Made by a program: the position numbers and the translations under genes
DNA from: a candidate division Zixibacteria bacterium RBG_16_53_22
GTDB taxonomy: Bacteria; Zixibacteria; MSB-5A5; UBA10806
Direction: 5' to 3'
DNA length: 34,176 bases
Assembly (NCBI GenBank): GCA_001775395.1
Contig: MEWP01000010.1
Coordinates: 1 to 34,176, forward strand
Part shown: positions 1 to 8,571 of the stretch, piece by piece
Position numbering within the stretch: the first letter of the stretch is position 1
Layout: the number at the start of each line of letters is the position of its first letter
The notes under the pieces: generated by a model
The model's database searches: none
Seen by the model: only the letters and a program-made list of their open reading frames with translations
What the model was told of the DNA's origin: nothing

Positions 1-380
1 ATTAATGTGGTATTATTTATTGCCCCAGGCTCTTCGCTTATCTCCCGATTCGCTCTCGATGTCATGCTTTCCGCCGGTTAACCTTCAGATCCAGTCAAAA
101 GTGTCAACCGAGGTCAGAAGTTTCGCACATCAGAATCGATATTCCCGTGAGTACACCATGGGCGTGAAATCCCCATTTCTACGTCAGAGGCAAATCAAAG
201 ACAAATGTCAGTTCAAATTCCCTATCAGTTTAAATTCATGGGAACCACTTTGCGGCAGACCGAATTCGCAGGCATGGGACAAGTAAGTGTTGCCTAATGT
301 CTATTTGCATGCGGCTGAAACCATTCTCTCGATGCCAGCCGCCTTTTGAGATAAGACAGCTAAGGGAAATTTCAAGAAGA
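1..380. other. Left-edge intergenic stretch without a convincing gene
   Basis: Short open frames exist here, but none has a ribosome binding site, a recognisable motif or a protein-like composition. The only structure seen is an inverted repeat, GCGGCTG at 311-317 and CAGCCGC at 336-342, beyond the stop codon of the neighbouring minus-strand transporter gene. It has an 18-nt loop and no strong T-run on either side (only CTTTTG on the plus strand), so a terminator role is not supported. Confidence 0.5.
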
Positions 381-1280
381 TCAGGCCAGCAACAATATTA
401 TCACACCGGCGCAGGCTATGGCCGTTCCCAGTACCGCGCCGACTGTTATTTTTTCACCGAAGGCTATTTTGGTGATCGGAATCAGGAATATGGGTGTCAG
501 GGACATAAGCGTGGTGGCGATACCGAGCTTGGCGTATTTGATCGATATCAACGACAGCCATACACCGATGAAGGGGCCAAAGAATGATCCCGCGGACAAT
601 GTCAGGAATGCCTTCTTGTCCCTATAACTGTTCAATGTACCCGGCATTTTGCCCCCGGCGATTGTGATCAGCCACAATATCAGGGCGGCGCATACGACCC
701 TGATTACATTTCCGGAGAGCGCGGAAAAACCGCCCTCAAGCCCTTTTTTGGAAAGCACCAGACCCAAAGTCTGGCCGAGCGCGCCGCCGATGCCGAAAGC
801 GATACCGACAAGCAATTTTCTCCGGTGGGTATTCTGGTTTCCTTTGCTTTTATCGGCCACCACCCATGTAATGCCGCCAACCGTTATCGCGATTGCCGAC
901 ATCTCCACGAACCTCAGCGATTCTCCGAGGAATATCCAGGCCAGAAGCGCGCTCATGATCGGAACCAGCGACATGAGAAGCATGGACAAGCGAGGTCCGA
1001 TGAGTACGAAAGCCTCGAACAGCATGCCATCGCCAATGATGAAGCCCACTATGCCGGAAAGCCCAAGCCATAGCCATCTCGCAGGGGAAGCCTCGACAGG
1101 TACCAGATTCCCGTTAACAACGAGGTGCGATAGTGAAAGCAGCATGGCGGCCACTACCAGGCGGCCGCGGTTGACATTTGCCGAGCCGATGCGCGATCCG
1201 CTTACAGTGAACATGGTTGACCCAAACGCCCAGCAGATGGCGGTTGCCAGCGCTGCTAATTCTCCATAATGGGCATTCAC
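381..1280 (-). CDS. DMT-superfamily (EamA-type) membrane transporter
   Basis: A predicted inner-membrane permease of the drug/metabolite transporter superfamily, which exports or imports small metabolites; the substrate cannot be read from sequence. The protein is about 299 residues, the usual length, and is built of two EamA repeats totalling about ten hydrophobic segments. It opens with GELAALATAICWAFGS, a typical first helix for this family, and ends in a hydrophobic helix. A charged linker (DKSKGNQNTHRRK) separates the two repeats. The GTG at 1280 is chosen because GGAGA lies about 7 nt upstream and the family normally begins right before this helix. A TTG at 1322 would add 14 polar residues. 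A good minus-strand promoter lies just upstream (1341-1369). The gene stands alone, divergent from the small membrane protein gene at 1569. Confidence 0.88.
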   Translation of the reverse strand: MNAHYGELAALATAICWAFGSTMFTVSGSRIGSANVNRGRLVVAAMLLSLSHLVVNGNLVPVEASPARWLWLGLSGIVGFIIGDGMLFEAFVLIGPRLSMLLMSLVPIMSALLAWIFLGESLRFVEMSAIAITVGGITWVVADKSKGNQNTHRRKLLVGIAFGIGGALGQTLGLVLSKKGLEGGFSALSGNVIRVVCAALILWLITIAGGKMPGTLNSYRDKKAFLTLSAGSFFGPFIGVWLSLISIKYAKLGIATTLMSLTPIFLIPITKIAFGEKITVGAVLGTAIACAGVIILLLA

Positions 1281-1340
1281 GGGCTGTCTCCGGCACGACA
1301 AGTACTTGTCGATTTTCGGCAATAGGCAAACATGGGCCTA

Positions 1341-1369
1341 ATGATAGAGCCTCGAACTGGAAATGCCAA
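1341..1369 (-). promoter_or_regulatory. Sigma-70-type promoter for the DMT transporter gene
   Basis: On the minus strand a -35 box TTGGCA (1369-1364) is followed by exactly 17 nt and a -10 box TATCAT (1346-1341). The expected start of transcription near 1334 gives a leader of about 54 nt before the GTG start at 1280. Each box is a good match to the consensus and the spacing is ideal. Confidence 0.55.
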
Positions 1370-1532
1370 GCTCATTAAATTATTTTTGCCTACAAGATCA
1401 CCCGGAGCTAAAACATATGCGAATCCGGCCCCGGCTGATATGACACGCTGATATTACGAAGGTATTGATGCGTTTGAGGAAAACGTGCTGCAGAGGATAT
1501 GATTCGCCCTAACTTATCGCGTCAGAGGCCCC

Positions 1533-1561
1533 TTGTAGAAGTATCGTATTTAAGTTATAAT
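1533..1561 (+). promoter_or_regulatory. Promoter abutting the start codon of the 1569 gene
   Basis: TTGTAG (1533-1538), a 17-nt spacer and a perfect TATAAT (1556-1561). Transcription would begin 6-8 nt after the -10 box, at or within a base or two of the ATG at 1569. No Shine-Dalgarno sequence fits between them, so the message would be leaderless. Confidence 0.6.
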
Positions 1562-1568
1562 AACGGCC

Positions 1569-1985
1569 ATGAGAGCTCCCGAAGTTAGGAGAGAAGCATT
1601 AATCCTGCTGGCCGGGACTGTCTGGTCGGCTGTGGGAGTGGCCCTTGTTATAGTGGCAATGGGATGGATTCTTACGATACGCCAGAGTCGCGTGATTCCC
1701 GTCGGCGTCGGTATCGCGGCTGGGGTGGCCATTCATCGGTTTGGATTTTCGCGGCTGGCGGCTGTCAATTTGGGCAGGATTCGCGCCCAGTCGCCGGGGA
1801 AAGAGAAGGTCTGCCTTTTCGCTTTTCAAAATTGGAGAAGCTACTTGATGATAGTCGTCATGATGACAATGGGGTACGCGCTGCGGCATTCACCGGTGCC
1901 AAAAATATATCTGAGTCCCATCTATCTGGCTATCGGCCTGGCATTGCTTTTTTCCAGCTTTCGCTATTATCAGGCAATCCATTGA
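1569..1985 (+). CDS. Small four-helix membrane protein of unknown function
   Basis: A 138-residue protein that I do not recognise. It has four hydrophobic stretches, roughly residues 10-32, 42-58, 90-106 and 114-133. A basic cytoplasmic-type loop (RIRAQSPGKEK) lies between the second and third. The outer pairs are short, as in small DUF-type integral membrane proteins. The ATG at 1569 is the first in-frame start after the upstream stop, and the next Met is already within the first helix, so this start is the only sensible one. There is no ribosome binding site, and the TATAAT box ends 7 nt before the ATG, implying a leaderless mRNA. It is transcribed alone and converges on the dockerin-protein gene. 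No function is claimed. Confidence 0.65.
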   Translation: MRAPEVRREALILLAGTVWSAVGVALVIVAMGWILTIRQSRVIPVGVGIAAGVAIHRFGFSRLAAVNLGRIRAQSPGKEKVCLFAFQNWRSYLMIVVMMTMGYALRHSPVPKIYLSPIYLAIGLALLFSSFRYYQAIH

Positions 1986-2123
1986 TCTGATGATATTGAT
2001 TATACCCGATATTTCGCAATGCCGACTCGCGGTCCGGAGAGGGTCGTCGATAAGGCTATAGAACGACAACGGCTCGCCGGGCGGATGAGGATCGTTGGAA
2101 CTCGGAATCAAGGTGCGCTATCT

Positions 2124-3386
2124 TTATTGCCAGGATCCGCCTCCTTCGTCGAGAAAAGGCGGCTGGCAGGGTATCACTGCCGGAACTGGAGACGAGCTCA
2201 TTCCCGCATGCGGGCAGTCCAAGCAATAGCGCAAAGTCGGTTGGATGCCTTTCAGGTAGCCTACGAAAAAGGTCAAATCGATTCCGTTGAAGGCGCAGTT
2301 GCCGTTGACATCACCGGCGGCATAGAAGGGAAATGCGATCGGCGGGCAATTACAGGAATCGGGTGGCGCGCTGCCGCCTTTGAGATATCTGATCCCATAA
2401 GTAACATCGATTCCGCCGGCAAAGCCGTCGCTATTGATATCACCCGAGATGTAATCGCAAGGTGGCGCCAGGGCATCGAGAGAAAACAAATATTCGGCGC
2501 CGCATTCGACACCGACGAATTGACTCGGGCCGACCCAAATCCAATATCGGCCGGCGTCCAATTGCGCCTGGATAGTCAGCGCGGAGCAGGCCAACGCCGT
2601 GGACCATTGCAGAATTTCGAAACCATCGCACGGCGACTGCTCGGATCCCTGCTCGATTATCATCAGCATAATATCGAATTCCGCCATCCCCTCCAATTCA
2701 ATGGCTTGGGACGCATCAAGCTCGAATTCCATCCAATCGGTGTCGCGGGTTTCCAGTCCCTGATAGAGGAATGTGCCCGACGTGCCGAAGAAGATGCTAT
2801 TGACCTGGATAGTATCCCATGTAATCGTGGAGCAGCCGGCATTGCTGATGTCGTTATAATTGTCGTAGCAGGTCGGTTCATCCTCGATCACGGCATTGGG
2901 CGGTGGTTGGAGATCGCATTGAGTCGGGAGAATCGATATCTCGAAGGCGTAATTCCCCTGGGCGCCACCATGGCCGTCGATAATGAAGTAATAAATATTG
3001 CCGGGATAAAGAACAACGTCGAAGATGGCCGCCTTGAGCCCGTCCGCACCGCAGGCATCGTCGCTGCAGGCGATTACATTGGGCGGCCCGTTCTGAAAGA
3101 TATACAGCTTCGTATCGAAATCGGCATCGCACAAAGCGACCGAGACCGGCGCCTCGAATTGCGGAGAATAGGAATAGACGACATCGGGCGAGCCGGGAGA
3201 CGCCAGGGGGCAATCGAAATCATAATCGTCGATATACCCGATAGTCGTGCCGGTCGAATCGAATGGCAACTGCGTAATGGCGGTTGCCGAATTGATATTG
3301 TCGCCACCCTGTATAGCGGTCCGGGGGAAAATTGCATTGAATGGGTAAATCGCACAAATCAGGAAAAAGGGGATCGCGCTTTTCAT
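2124..3386 (-). CDS. Secreted protein with PPC-like domains and C-terminal dockerin-like repeats
   Basis: A predicted exported protein of about 420 residues. It begins with a signal peptide (MKSAIPFFLICAIYPF...). A pre-peptidase-C-terminal-like beta domain follows, with the tract DDYDFDCP...SPDVVYSYSP and a DACGADG loop. A second, cysteine-rich beta domain comes next, and the protein ends in two dockerin type I-like Ca-binding repeats: GDINSDGFAGGIDVTYGIRY and, about 40 residues on, GDVNGNCAFNGIDLTFFVGY. Such duplicated Asp/Asn loops bind calcium and in cellulosomes dock to cohesins. In FCB candidate phyla they often just cap secreted proteins with no cellulosome. The start at 3386 is preferred because the signal peptide begins there and AGAGG lies upstream; an in-frame start at 3482 would put 32 polar residues before it. 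No catalytic domain is seen, so a binding or structural role is inferred. Confidence 0.82.
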   Translation of the reverse strand: MKSAIPFFLICAIYPFNAIFPRTAIQGGDNINSATAITQLPFDSTGTTIGYIDDYDFDCPLASPGSPDVVYSYSPQFEAPVSVALCDADFDTKLYIFQNGPPNVIACSDDACGADGLKAAIFDVVLYPGNIYYFIIDGHGGAQGNYAFEISILPTQCDLQPPPNAVIEDEPTCYDNYNDISNAGCSTITWDTIQVNSIFFGTSGTFLYQGLETRDTDWMEFELDASQAIELEGMAEFDIMLMIIEQGSEQSPCDGFEILQWSTALACSALTIQAQLDAGRYWIWVGPSQFVGVECGAEYLFSLDALAPPCDYISGDINSDGFAGGIDVTYGIRYLKGGSAPPDSCNCPPIAFPFYAAGDVNGNCAFNGIDLTFFVGYLKGIQPTLRYCLDCPHAGMSSSPVPAVIPCQPPFLDEGGGSWQ

Positions 3387-3585
3387 GGCTATGCCTCTGA
3401 CCCTTTCAGCCACCCGCCATAATATAGCCATGCCTGGCGAATAATCAATGACTTTATCGCGTGAGCCGCCTCGCCTGTTCAAATCATTTTCGCCCGATAA
3501 TTCCGCCTTTGATCAAGCGCCATTGACAGAGACGATATGGAAGTCATGGGAGTACCCAGGCAGAGGTGATGCTGAGGGCAATGCG

Positions 3586-3615
3586 GGATGCAGACGGCGA
3601 TTCCCATCTGCATCC
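3586..3615 (-). other. Hairpin just downstream of the RND pump gene
   Basis: Perfect 9-bp inverted repeat GGATGCAGA (3586-3594) / TCTGCATCC (3607-3615) with a 12-nt loop, about 12 nt past the stop codon of the minus-strand efflux pump. There is no T-run on either strand, so it is better read as an mRNA 3'-end stabiliser or weak terminator than as a classical intrinsic terminator. Confidence 0.4.
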
Positions 3616-3626
3616 GCGATTTCTTG

Positions 3627-6600
3627 TTATATCGCCGGTTCCTGGGCCTCGCCGACCAACTCCCGCGGGTTCGCTGCACCGGTTGCCGATCCAGCCTCTT
3701 GCTGCCGCATATCGCCGTCCTTCGAGGTTTTTGTGAAGCGCGACAGAAGAGTGTAAACGACCGGAACCATGATCAGGGTCAGAAACGTGGAAAAGAGCAT
3801 TCCACCAACCACGGCCATGCCCAGCGGACGACGCGACTCGCCGCCGGCGCCAAGACCGATTGCGATCGGCAGAACCCCGAAAATAGTCGCAAAGGACGTC
3901 ATCAGGATCGGCCTCAGGCGAATCGATGCGGCATCCACCACGGCCTCCGTGAGGTTCTGCCCGCGAGCTCGCAACTGGTTGGAGAATTCGACGATCAGGA
4001 TGGAGTTCTTGGTCACCAGGCCGATCAGCATGATCAGCCCGATCTGGGAATAGATATTCAGGCTTTGGCCGAATATGAACAATGTCAACAGGGCGCCGAA
4101 TACCGCCAGCGGCACCGAAAGCAGAATAGTCAAAGGGTGAACGAAACTTTCGAACTGGGCGGAAAGCACCAGGTAAATAAACACGACCGCCAGCAGGAAC
4201 ATGAAATAGAGAGTCGAGCTCGAGGATTTGTACTCTTTCGACTGTCCCGCATATTCATGCTTTATATTCGATGACAATCTTCCGCCGGCAATGCGGTCGA
4301 GGTCATCGAGCGCCTGCCCGAGCGATACGCCGGGAACCAGATTTGCAGTGATTGTCGCCGAACGCACGCGATTATAATGATTCAACTCCTTGGGCGCGAC
4401 AGTTTCCTCGATCTTAACGACATTGGCCAGCTGCACAAGCCCCGAGGCGCCGCGGACATAGATATCCCGGATGGCATCAGGTGTGGCCCGCGACTGGGGC
4501 CTCATCTGCACGATAACGTCATACTGTTTGGTGCCGCGCTTGAAATTGGTCACAGCTCGACCGCCCAACAGGGTCTCCAGAGTCGAACCGACATCGGTCA
4601 CAGACAGGCCCAGGCTGGCGGCGCGCTCGCGGTCGATATTAATATTCAACTGCGGCTTATTTAGTCTCAGATCGGTATCCAGGTTTATGAGGTAACCCAG
4701 TTTCGAGGCCTCGCCCATCATCACACCGACAGCCTGGCTTAATTCATCGTAACTGTCCGCCTGTAAAACATATTCCACGGGGCTTGATGAAAATGCTCCG
4801 CCAAGGCTGGGCGGGTTGATAACGAATGCCAGCACTCCGGGAATCGAAAATAGCTGCGGAAAGAGCTCCTGGACGATTTGCTGCTGAGACTTATTCCGTT
4901 CTCCGCGCGGCTTCAGGGCCAGGAACATGAAACCATTGGTTACCTGTCCCGGGCCGCCAAAACCCAACCCGGTAGCGGTAAAAAGGGCGCGTGTTTCGGG
5001 CAACGACAATAGATGTTTTTCTATCTGTCGCATATAACTGTCGGTATATTCGAGCGTGGAGCCCTCAGGGGCAATGACGATTCCGAATCCGACTCCACGG
5101 TCCTCGGTCGGCACCAGCTCGCTCGGCAACAGCCTGAATAAAACTACGCCCAATATCACGACAGAGACTGCGCCGCTGATTACCCAGCCGCGATTTCGTA
5201 ACGCCCGTTTCAGAGTACCGCGATAGAACCGGTCGAGCATTTCAAAAAAGGAGTCGAAAGACCGCGACGCCCAGCTCGTGCTTGTACCGTGAAGGGGTTT
5301 GAGTATCCTGGATGACAGCATCGGGGTCATTGTCAGGGCCACGAAACCGGAAATCAGCACCGCCACGGCGACTGAAACGCCGAACTCATTGAAGAGCCGT
5401 CCCACCGATCCTGTCAGAAATGCCAGCGGCACGAAAACCGCCACGAGGGCGACCGTGGTGGCAATTACCGCAAACCCGATTTCATTACTGCCATCGAGAG
5501 CGGCCTGCCGACGCTCCTTTCGCATCTCCATGTGCCGGTAAATATTCTCCAATACGACAATGGCATCATCCACAACCAGGCCGATAGCCAATACGAGGGC
5601 CAGAAGGGTGAGAATATTGATTGTAAATCCCGCAAAATAGGCAACCGCAAACGCCCCGATGATTGAAATCGGAATGGCCAGCGTCGGGATGGTCGTGGCG
5701 CGAAAACTTTTCAGGAAGGCCAGCACCACCAGCACCACGAGGCACAAGGCGATTATCAGGGTCTCGACCACCTGGGCGATCGAGTCGTTGATGAATGTCG
5801 ACGAGTCGTAGGCAACATCCAATTTCATCCCCTCCGGAATCAGCTCTATTAATGCCGGGAGGGCGGCCCGGATTTCCGCGGCTACATCGACCGTGCTGGC
5901 CTTGGATTGTTTCACAATACCAAGGCCGACAGCCGGCTGGCCATTATAACGGGCGATGCTTCGTTCGTCCTCGGCGCCGACGCTGACGTCGGCGATATCG
6001 CGCAGGCGCACCACGTCGTTCTCCTTTTGAGAAACGATGATTGCGCCGAATTCCTCGGGCTTGGAGAGCTCGCCCCGGGTGCGAACTGCGAACTCGCGCG
6101 TCTGACCCTCGACTCTGCCTGCGGGGATTTCGGCGTTCTCATTGCGAATGGCCGTCTCGATATCCCTTGCTGTCAGTCCATAAGCCGCCGTCCGCAGGGG
6201 GTCGAGCCAGACCCGCATGGCATAACGGCGCTCGCCGCCGATAAACGCCGAGCCGACACCCGGCAGGCGTTGGATTTTCTCTTTGAGCACGCGGTCGGCA
6301 ACATCGGTCAATTCCAGTCCGGTATAACGGTCGCTGGACAGCGCCAGCCAGACAATCGGCTGGGCGTTGGCATCGACCTTTGAAATGATCGGGTCGTTGA
6401 CCTCCTGGGGAAGATTGCCGCGTATGCGCGAAACCCGGTCGCGGATATCGTTGGCGGCCTCATCGACATTGCGGTTCAGTTCAAACTCGATAGTGATCAC
6501 CGAACCCTGTTCGCGGCTCTCCGAGGTGATCGTTTTGACACCCTCCAATGTCGCAAATTGCTCTTCGAGCACGTTGGTGACCTCGGTTTCGATAACGCTC

Positions 6601-6767
6601 GGGCTGGCGCCCCGATACAGGGTGACCACGGATATGATTGGTGGGTCGATATCGGGGTATTCGCGGACCGGCAGGCGGATAAATGCAATTACGCCAAACA
6701 GCACAATCGCCAGGCTCATGACGGTGGCAAACACCGGCCGCTGAATAGATATCTGGCTGAGTTTCAT
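3627..6767 (-). CDS. Efflux RND transporter permease (HAE1/AcrB-type)
   Basis: The inner-membrane proton antiporter of a tripartite efflux pump, expelling hydrophobic or amphiphilic compounds through the adaptor and TolC-like partners encoded upstream. It has 1046 residues, full length for HAE1 pumps. It begins with the family-typical MKLSQISIQRPVFATVMSLA. TM4 carries the paired aspartates of the proton relay (IGLVVDDAIVV, D400-D401). A matching lysine sits in the TM10-type motif GLVTKNSILIVEFSNQ. Two large periplasmic porter loops are present, and a short Gln/Glu-rich tail follows the last helix. A GGGAGAAG ribosome binding site lies just before the ATG at 6767. It is the last gene of the minus-strand efflux operon, separated from the adaptor gene by a dinB-like gene. 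Substrates cannot be predicted from sequence alone. Confidence 0.96.
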   Translation of the reverse strand: MKLSQISIQRPVFATVMSLAIVLFGVIAFIRLPVREYPDIDPPIISVVTLYRGASPSVIETEVTNVLEEQFATLEGVKTITSESREQGSVITIEFELNRNVDEAANDIRDRVSRIRGNLPQEVNDPIISKVDANAQPIVWLALSSDRYTGLELTDVADRVLKEKIQRLPGVGSAFIGGERRYAMRVWLDPLRTAAYGLTARDIETAIRNENAEIPAGRVEGQTREFAVRTRGELSKPEEFGAIIVSQKENDVVRLRDIADVSVGAEDERSIARYNGQPAVGLGIVKQSKASTVDVAAEIRAALPALIELIPEGMKLDVAYDSSTFINDSIAQVVETLIIALCLVVLVVLAFLKSFRATTIPTLAIPISIIGAFAVAYFAGFTINILTLLALVLAIGLVVDDAIVVLENIYRHMEMRKERRQAALDGSNEIGFAVIATTVALVAVFVPLAFLTGSVGRLFNEFGVSVAVAVLISGFVALTMTPMLSSRILKPLHGTSTSWASRSFDSFFEMLDRFYRGTLKRALRNRGWVISGAVSVVILGVVLFRLLPSELVPTEDRGVGFGIVIAPEGSTLEYTDSYMRQIEKHLLSLPETRALFTATGLGFGGPGQVTNGFMFLALKPRGERNKSQQQIVQELFPQLFSIPGVLAFVINPPSLGGAFSSSPVEYVLQADSYDELSQAVGVMMGEASKLGYLINLDTDLRLNKPQLNINIDRERAASLGLSVTDVGSTLETLLGGRAVTNFKRGTKQYDVIVQMRPQSRATPDAIRDIYVRGASGLVQLANVVKIEETVAPKELNHYNRVRSATITANLVPGVSLGQALDDLDRIAGGRLSSNIKHEYAGQSKEYKSSSSTLYFMFLLAVVFIYLVLSAQFESFVHPLTILLSVPLAVFGALLTLFIFGQSLNIYSQIGLIMLIGLVTKNSILIVEFSNQLRARGQNLTEAVVDAASIRLRPILMTSFATIFGVLPIAIGLGAGGESRRPLGMAVVGGMLFSTFLTLIMVPVVYTLLSRFTKTSKDGDMRQQEAGSATGAANPRELVGEAQEPAI

Positions 6768-6924
6768 ATTACTTCTCCCTTGCCATTTTCGAACGGCATT
6801 ACGAATGAGTTGTCAATCACTGTTTCGCCTAATCTCCGGCCGATGACAGCCGCAATTATCACTGATGGCTCACATCGGCAGTCCGCAAACGGCCGAGAGG
6901 GGTCTCGATATCGAACTGCAATAA

Positions 6925-7356
6925 TCAGCGCTTATCCGCGAATTTATTCCAGTCCCAGATTCCCCACTTCAGCGAATCGGGAAGCCTGAAGCCGCTCTGT
7001 TTCATCGTCAGCAATATGCTTCCCCGATGATGCGCCTCGTGCGAAATCAGATATGCAAGCGTGGGAATAACACCGCGCTTGAAATTGGCGACTTTCCCGG
7101 CATTCTCGATATAACCCTGCGATAGCCGCTGAACGGCCTCGCCCGAATGTTCAAGAGCCTTCAGCAGTTTCTTCTTGTCGGGGCTTTTCCCTTTTTCGAA
7201 CCTCTCGAGGCCTGTCGCCAGCTTTTTGCTGGTCGCCTCCAGTCTCCAGACTCTGACCATATGCATATGAGCGAATTGCCGGGCGATATCCCTGCCGCCG
7301 CGCGTGCTTAAAGTGGCATCGAGAGCATTATCGGGGATATTTTCAATCGCAAACAT
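6925..7356 (-). CDS. DinB-family protein, apparently truncated by an upstream frameshift
   Basis: DinB-superfamily proteins are four-helix bundles with a His-based metal site; many act in thiol transfer or have no known role. The C-terminal signature HEAHHRGSILLTMKQ and an upstream FAHMHMVRVW fit the family, as does the length. The listed ATG gives 143 residues, but coding similarity clearly continues upstream in the same frame: the codons before it read TELESQIIETWKAHNR, a standard DinB first helix. No ATG, GTG or TTG exists in that stretch. An ATG that overlaps the adaptor stop (TAATG, 7426-7422) is out of frame by one base and is followed by an A6 run (7420-7415). One extra A would fuse it to the helix. 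The true gene is therefore probably 6925-7424 with a frameshift, slippage site or sequencing error. It lies inside the efflux operon. Confidence 0.82.
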   Translation of the reverse strand: MFAIENIPDNALDATLSTRGGRDIARQFAHMHMVRVWRLEATSKKLATGLERFEKGKSPDKKKLLKALEHSGEAVQRLSQGYIENAGKVANFKRGVIPTLAYLISHEAHHRGSILLTMKQSGFRLPDSLKWGIWDWNKFADKR

Positions 7357-7423
7357 GATAATGCGGTTGTGGGCCTTCCAGGTCTCGATAATCTGACTCT
7401 CGAGTTCGGTCAGCTTTTTTCCA

Positions 7424-8554
7424 TTACTGATTCCCGGTACCGCCCGGATCGCTCTGAGTTGGGGCGTTTTGGGAGGCTATCACCAGGACCTTGGCGCCAT
7501 CATAAAGTTTCTGATGCCCCGCCCTCACGACTTGCGTTCCCGGCTCCAATCCGGCGACAACTTCAACCGCGTCAGCCATTCTCGTTCCCAGTTTGACCCC
7601 AACCATAACCGCGGTGCTGTCGGATTTTATGACAAAGACGAAAGTCTGGTTTCCGGTGGCGAATACCGCCTCGCTGGGAATGGTAACGGCGTTAGGGCGC
7701 TCGTTCAGGACAGTCGCAATATTTGCTGACATACCGGGGCGGAATTTTCGTCCGGGGTTGGGAAGGCGGGCCACCACTCTGGCATTCCGCGTAGCGGGAT
7801 CGACCACGGGTTCGACAGCGATGATTTTTCCATTAACCTGGTAATCGGGAAACGCCAATGTAGAGACAGTTACCGCGGCGCCACGGCTCAACTGCGATAG
7901 AAAACTCTCAGGGGCGGAAAAGCTCACCCTGATATCGTCGATATTAGCGAGATCCGCAATTGTCTGGCCGGTTCGCAGAAACGTGCCGATACTAACGCGC
8001 CGCGCGCCGATGATGCCATCGAATGGGGCTACGATATGAGTCTTGGCGAAGCGGGCCTGGGCCAGCGCCAGGTTTGCCTGGGCAACTTTCAAAGCGGCAG
8101 CGGCATCGTCCAAATCCTGGGGTGCGCCGGCGCCCTGTTCTACAATGGCCTTTACGCGATCGTATGTCGCCTGGCTCTGTGCCTGCAGGGCCTCGGCGCG
8201 GGCAACCTCAGCCGCGAATTGGGTATCATCCAGATGCGCTATGAGCTCTCCGCGTTTGACGACACTGCCCTCCTCGAAAGGCAGGCTGACTACGGCGGCG
8301 TCAATCTCGGAGACGATGCTGACCGCTTCATCGGCCTCGATAGTGCCGACCGCATCGAATCTATCCACAACCTTCTGCGATACTGCCTCGGCCGATTCTA
8401 CCGGCGTAGGCGGTCTTGAAAACTGGCTTCCGGTGCCGTGCTGCTCGGAACAGCCGAAAATCGTCATGCCCACGAGAGCCGCGGCAAAGAAGATGCTTGT
8501 TGCATTCGAGGGAGCATTTATCTTGAATGTCGTGGCATTTCCGCTTCTTATCAT
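7424..8554 (-). CDS. RND efflux periplasmic adaptor (membrane fusion lipoprotein)
   Basis: Links the inner-membrane RND pump to the outer-membrane channel. The 376-residue protein starts with a signal sequence ending in a lipobox (TIFGC, Cys35), so it should be lipid-anchored in the periplasm. The biotinyl-lipoyl-like half (GTIEADEAVSIVSEIDA...) comes first, then an Ala/Gln-rich alpha-helical hairpin at about residues 110-175. The second lipoyl half follows (THIVAPFDGIIGARRVSIG), then the beta-barrel region containing FRPGMSANI, all in the order of the HlyD/MexA family. GGAGG stands 9 nt before the ATG at 8554. It begins 17 bp after the TolC-like gene stop and its own stop overlaps an ATG (TAATG) that probably belongs to the dinB-like gene, indicating translational coupling. 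Confidence 0.95.
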   Translation of the reverse strand: MIRSGNATTFKINAPSNATSIFFAAALVGMTIFGCSEQHGTGSQFSRPPTPVESAEAVSQKVVDRFDAVGTIEADEAVSIVSEIDAAVVSLPFEEGSVVKRGELIAHLDDTQFAAEVARAEALQAQSQATYDRVKAIVEQGAGAPQDLDDAAAALKVAQANLALAQARFAKTHIVAPFDGIIGARRVSIGTFLRTGQTIADLANIDDIRVSFSAPESFLSQLSRGAAVTVSTLAFPDYQVNGKIIAVEPVVDPATRNARVVARLPNPGRKFRPGMSANIATVLNERPNAVTIPSEAVFATGNQTFVFVIKSDSTAVMVGVKLGTRMADAVEVVAGLEPGTQVVRAGHQKLYDGAKVLVIASQNAPTQSDPGGTGNQ

Positions 8555-8571
8555 AATAAAACCTCCATTAT

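Noticed and set aside
649-1269. Plus-strand frame opposite the DMT transporter
   Set aside because: Ser/Pro/Thr-rich shadow of a clear membrane protein gene.
2019-3422. Long plus-strand open frame (467 codons) opposite the dockerin protein gene
   Set aside because: Exactly antisense to a gene with a signal peptide and recognisable Ca-binding repeats. Its own product is Arg/Ile/Gly-rich with no motif, an effect of codon bias on the opposite strand.
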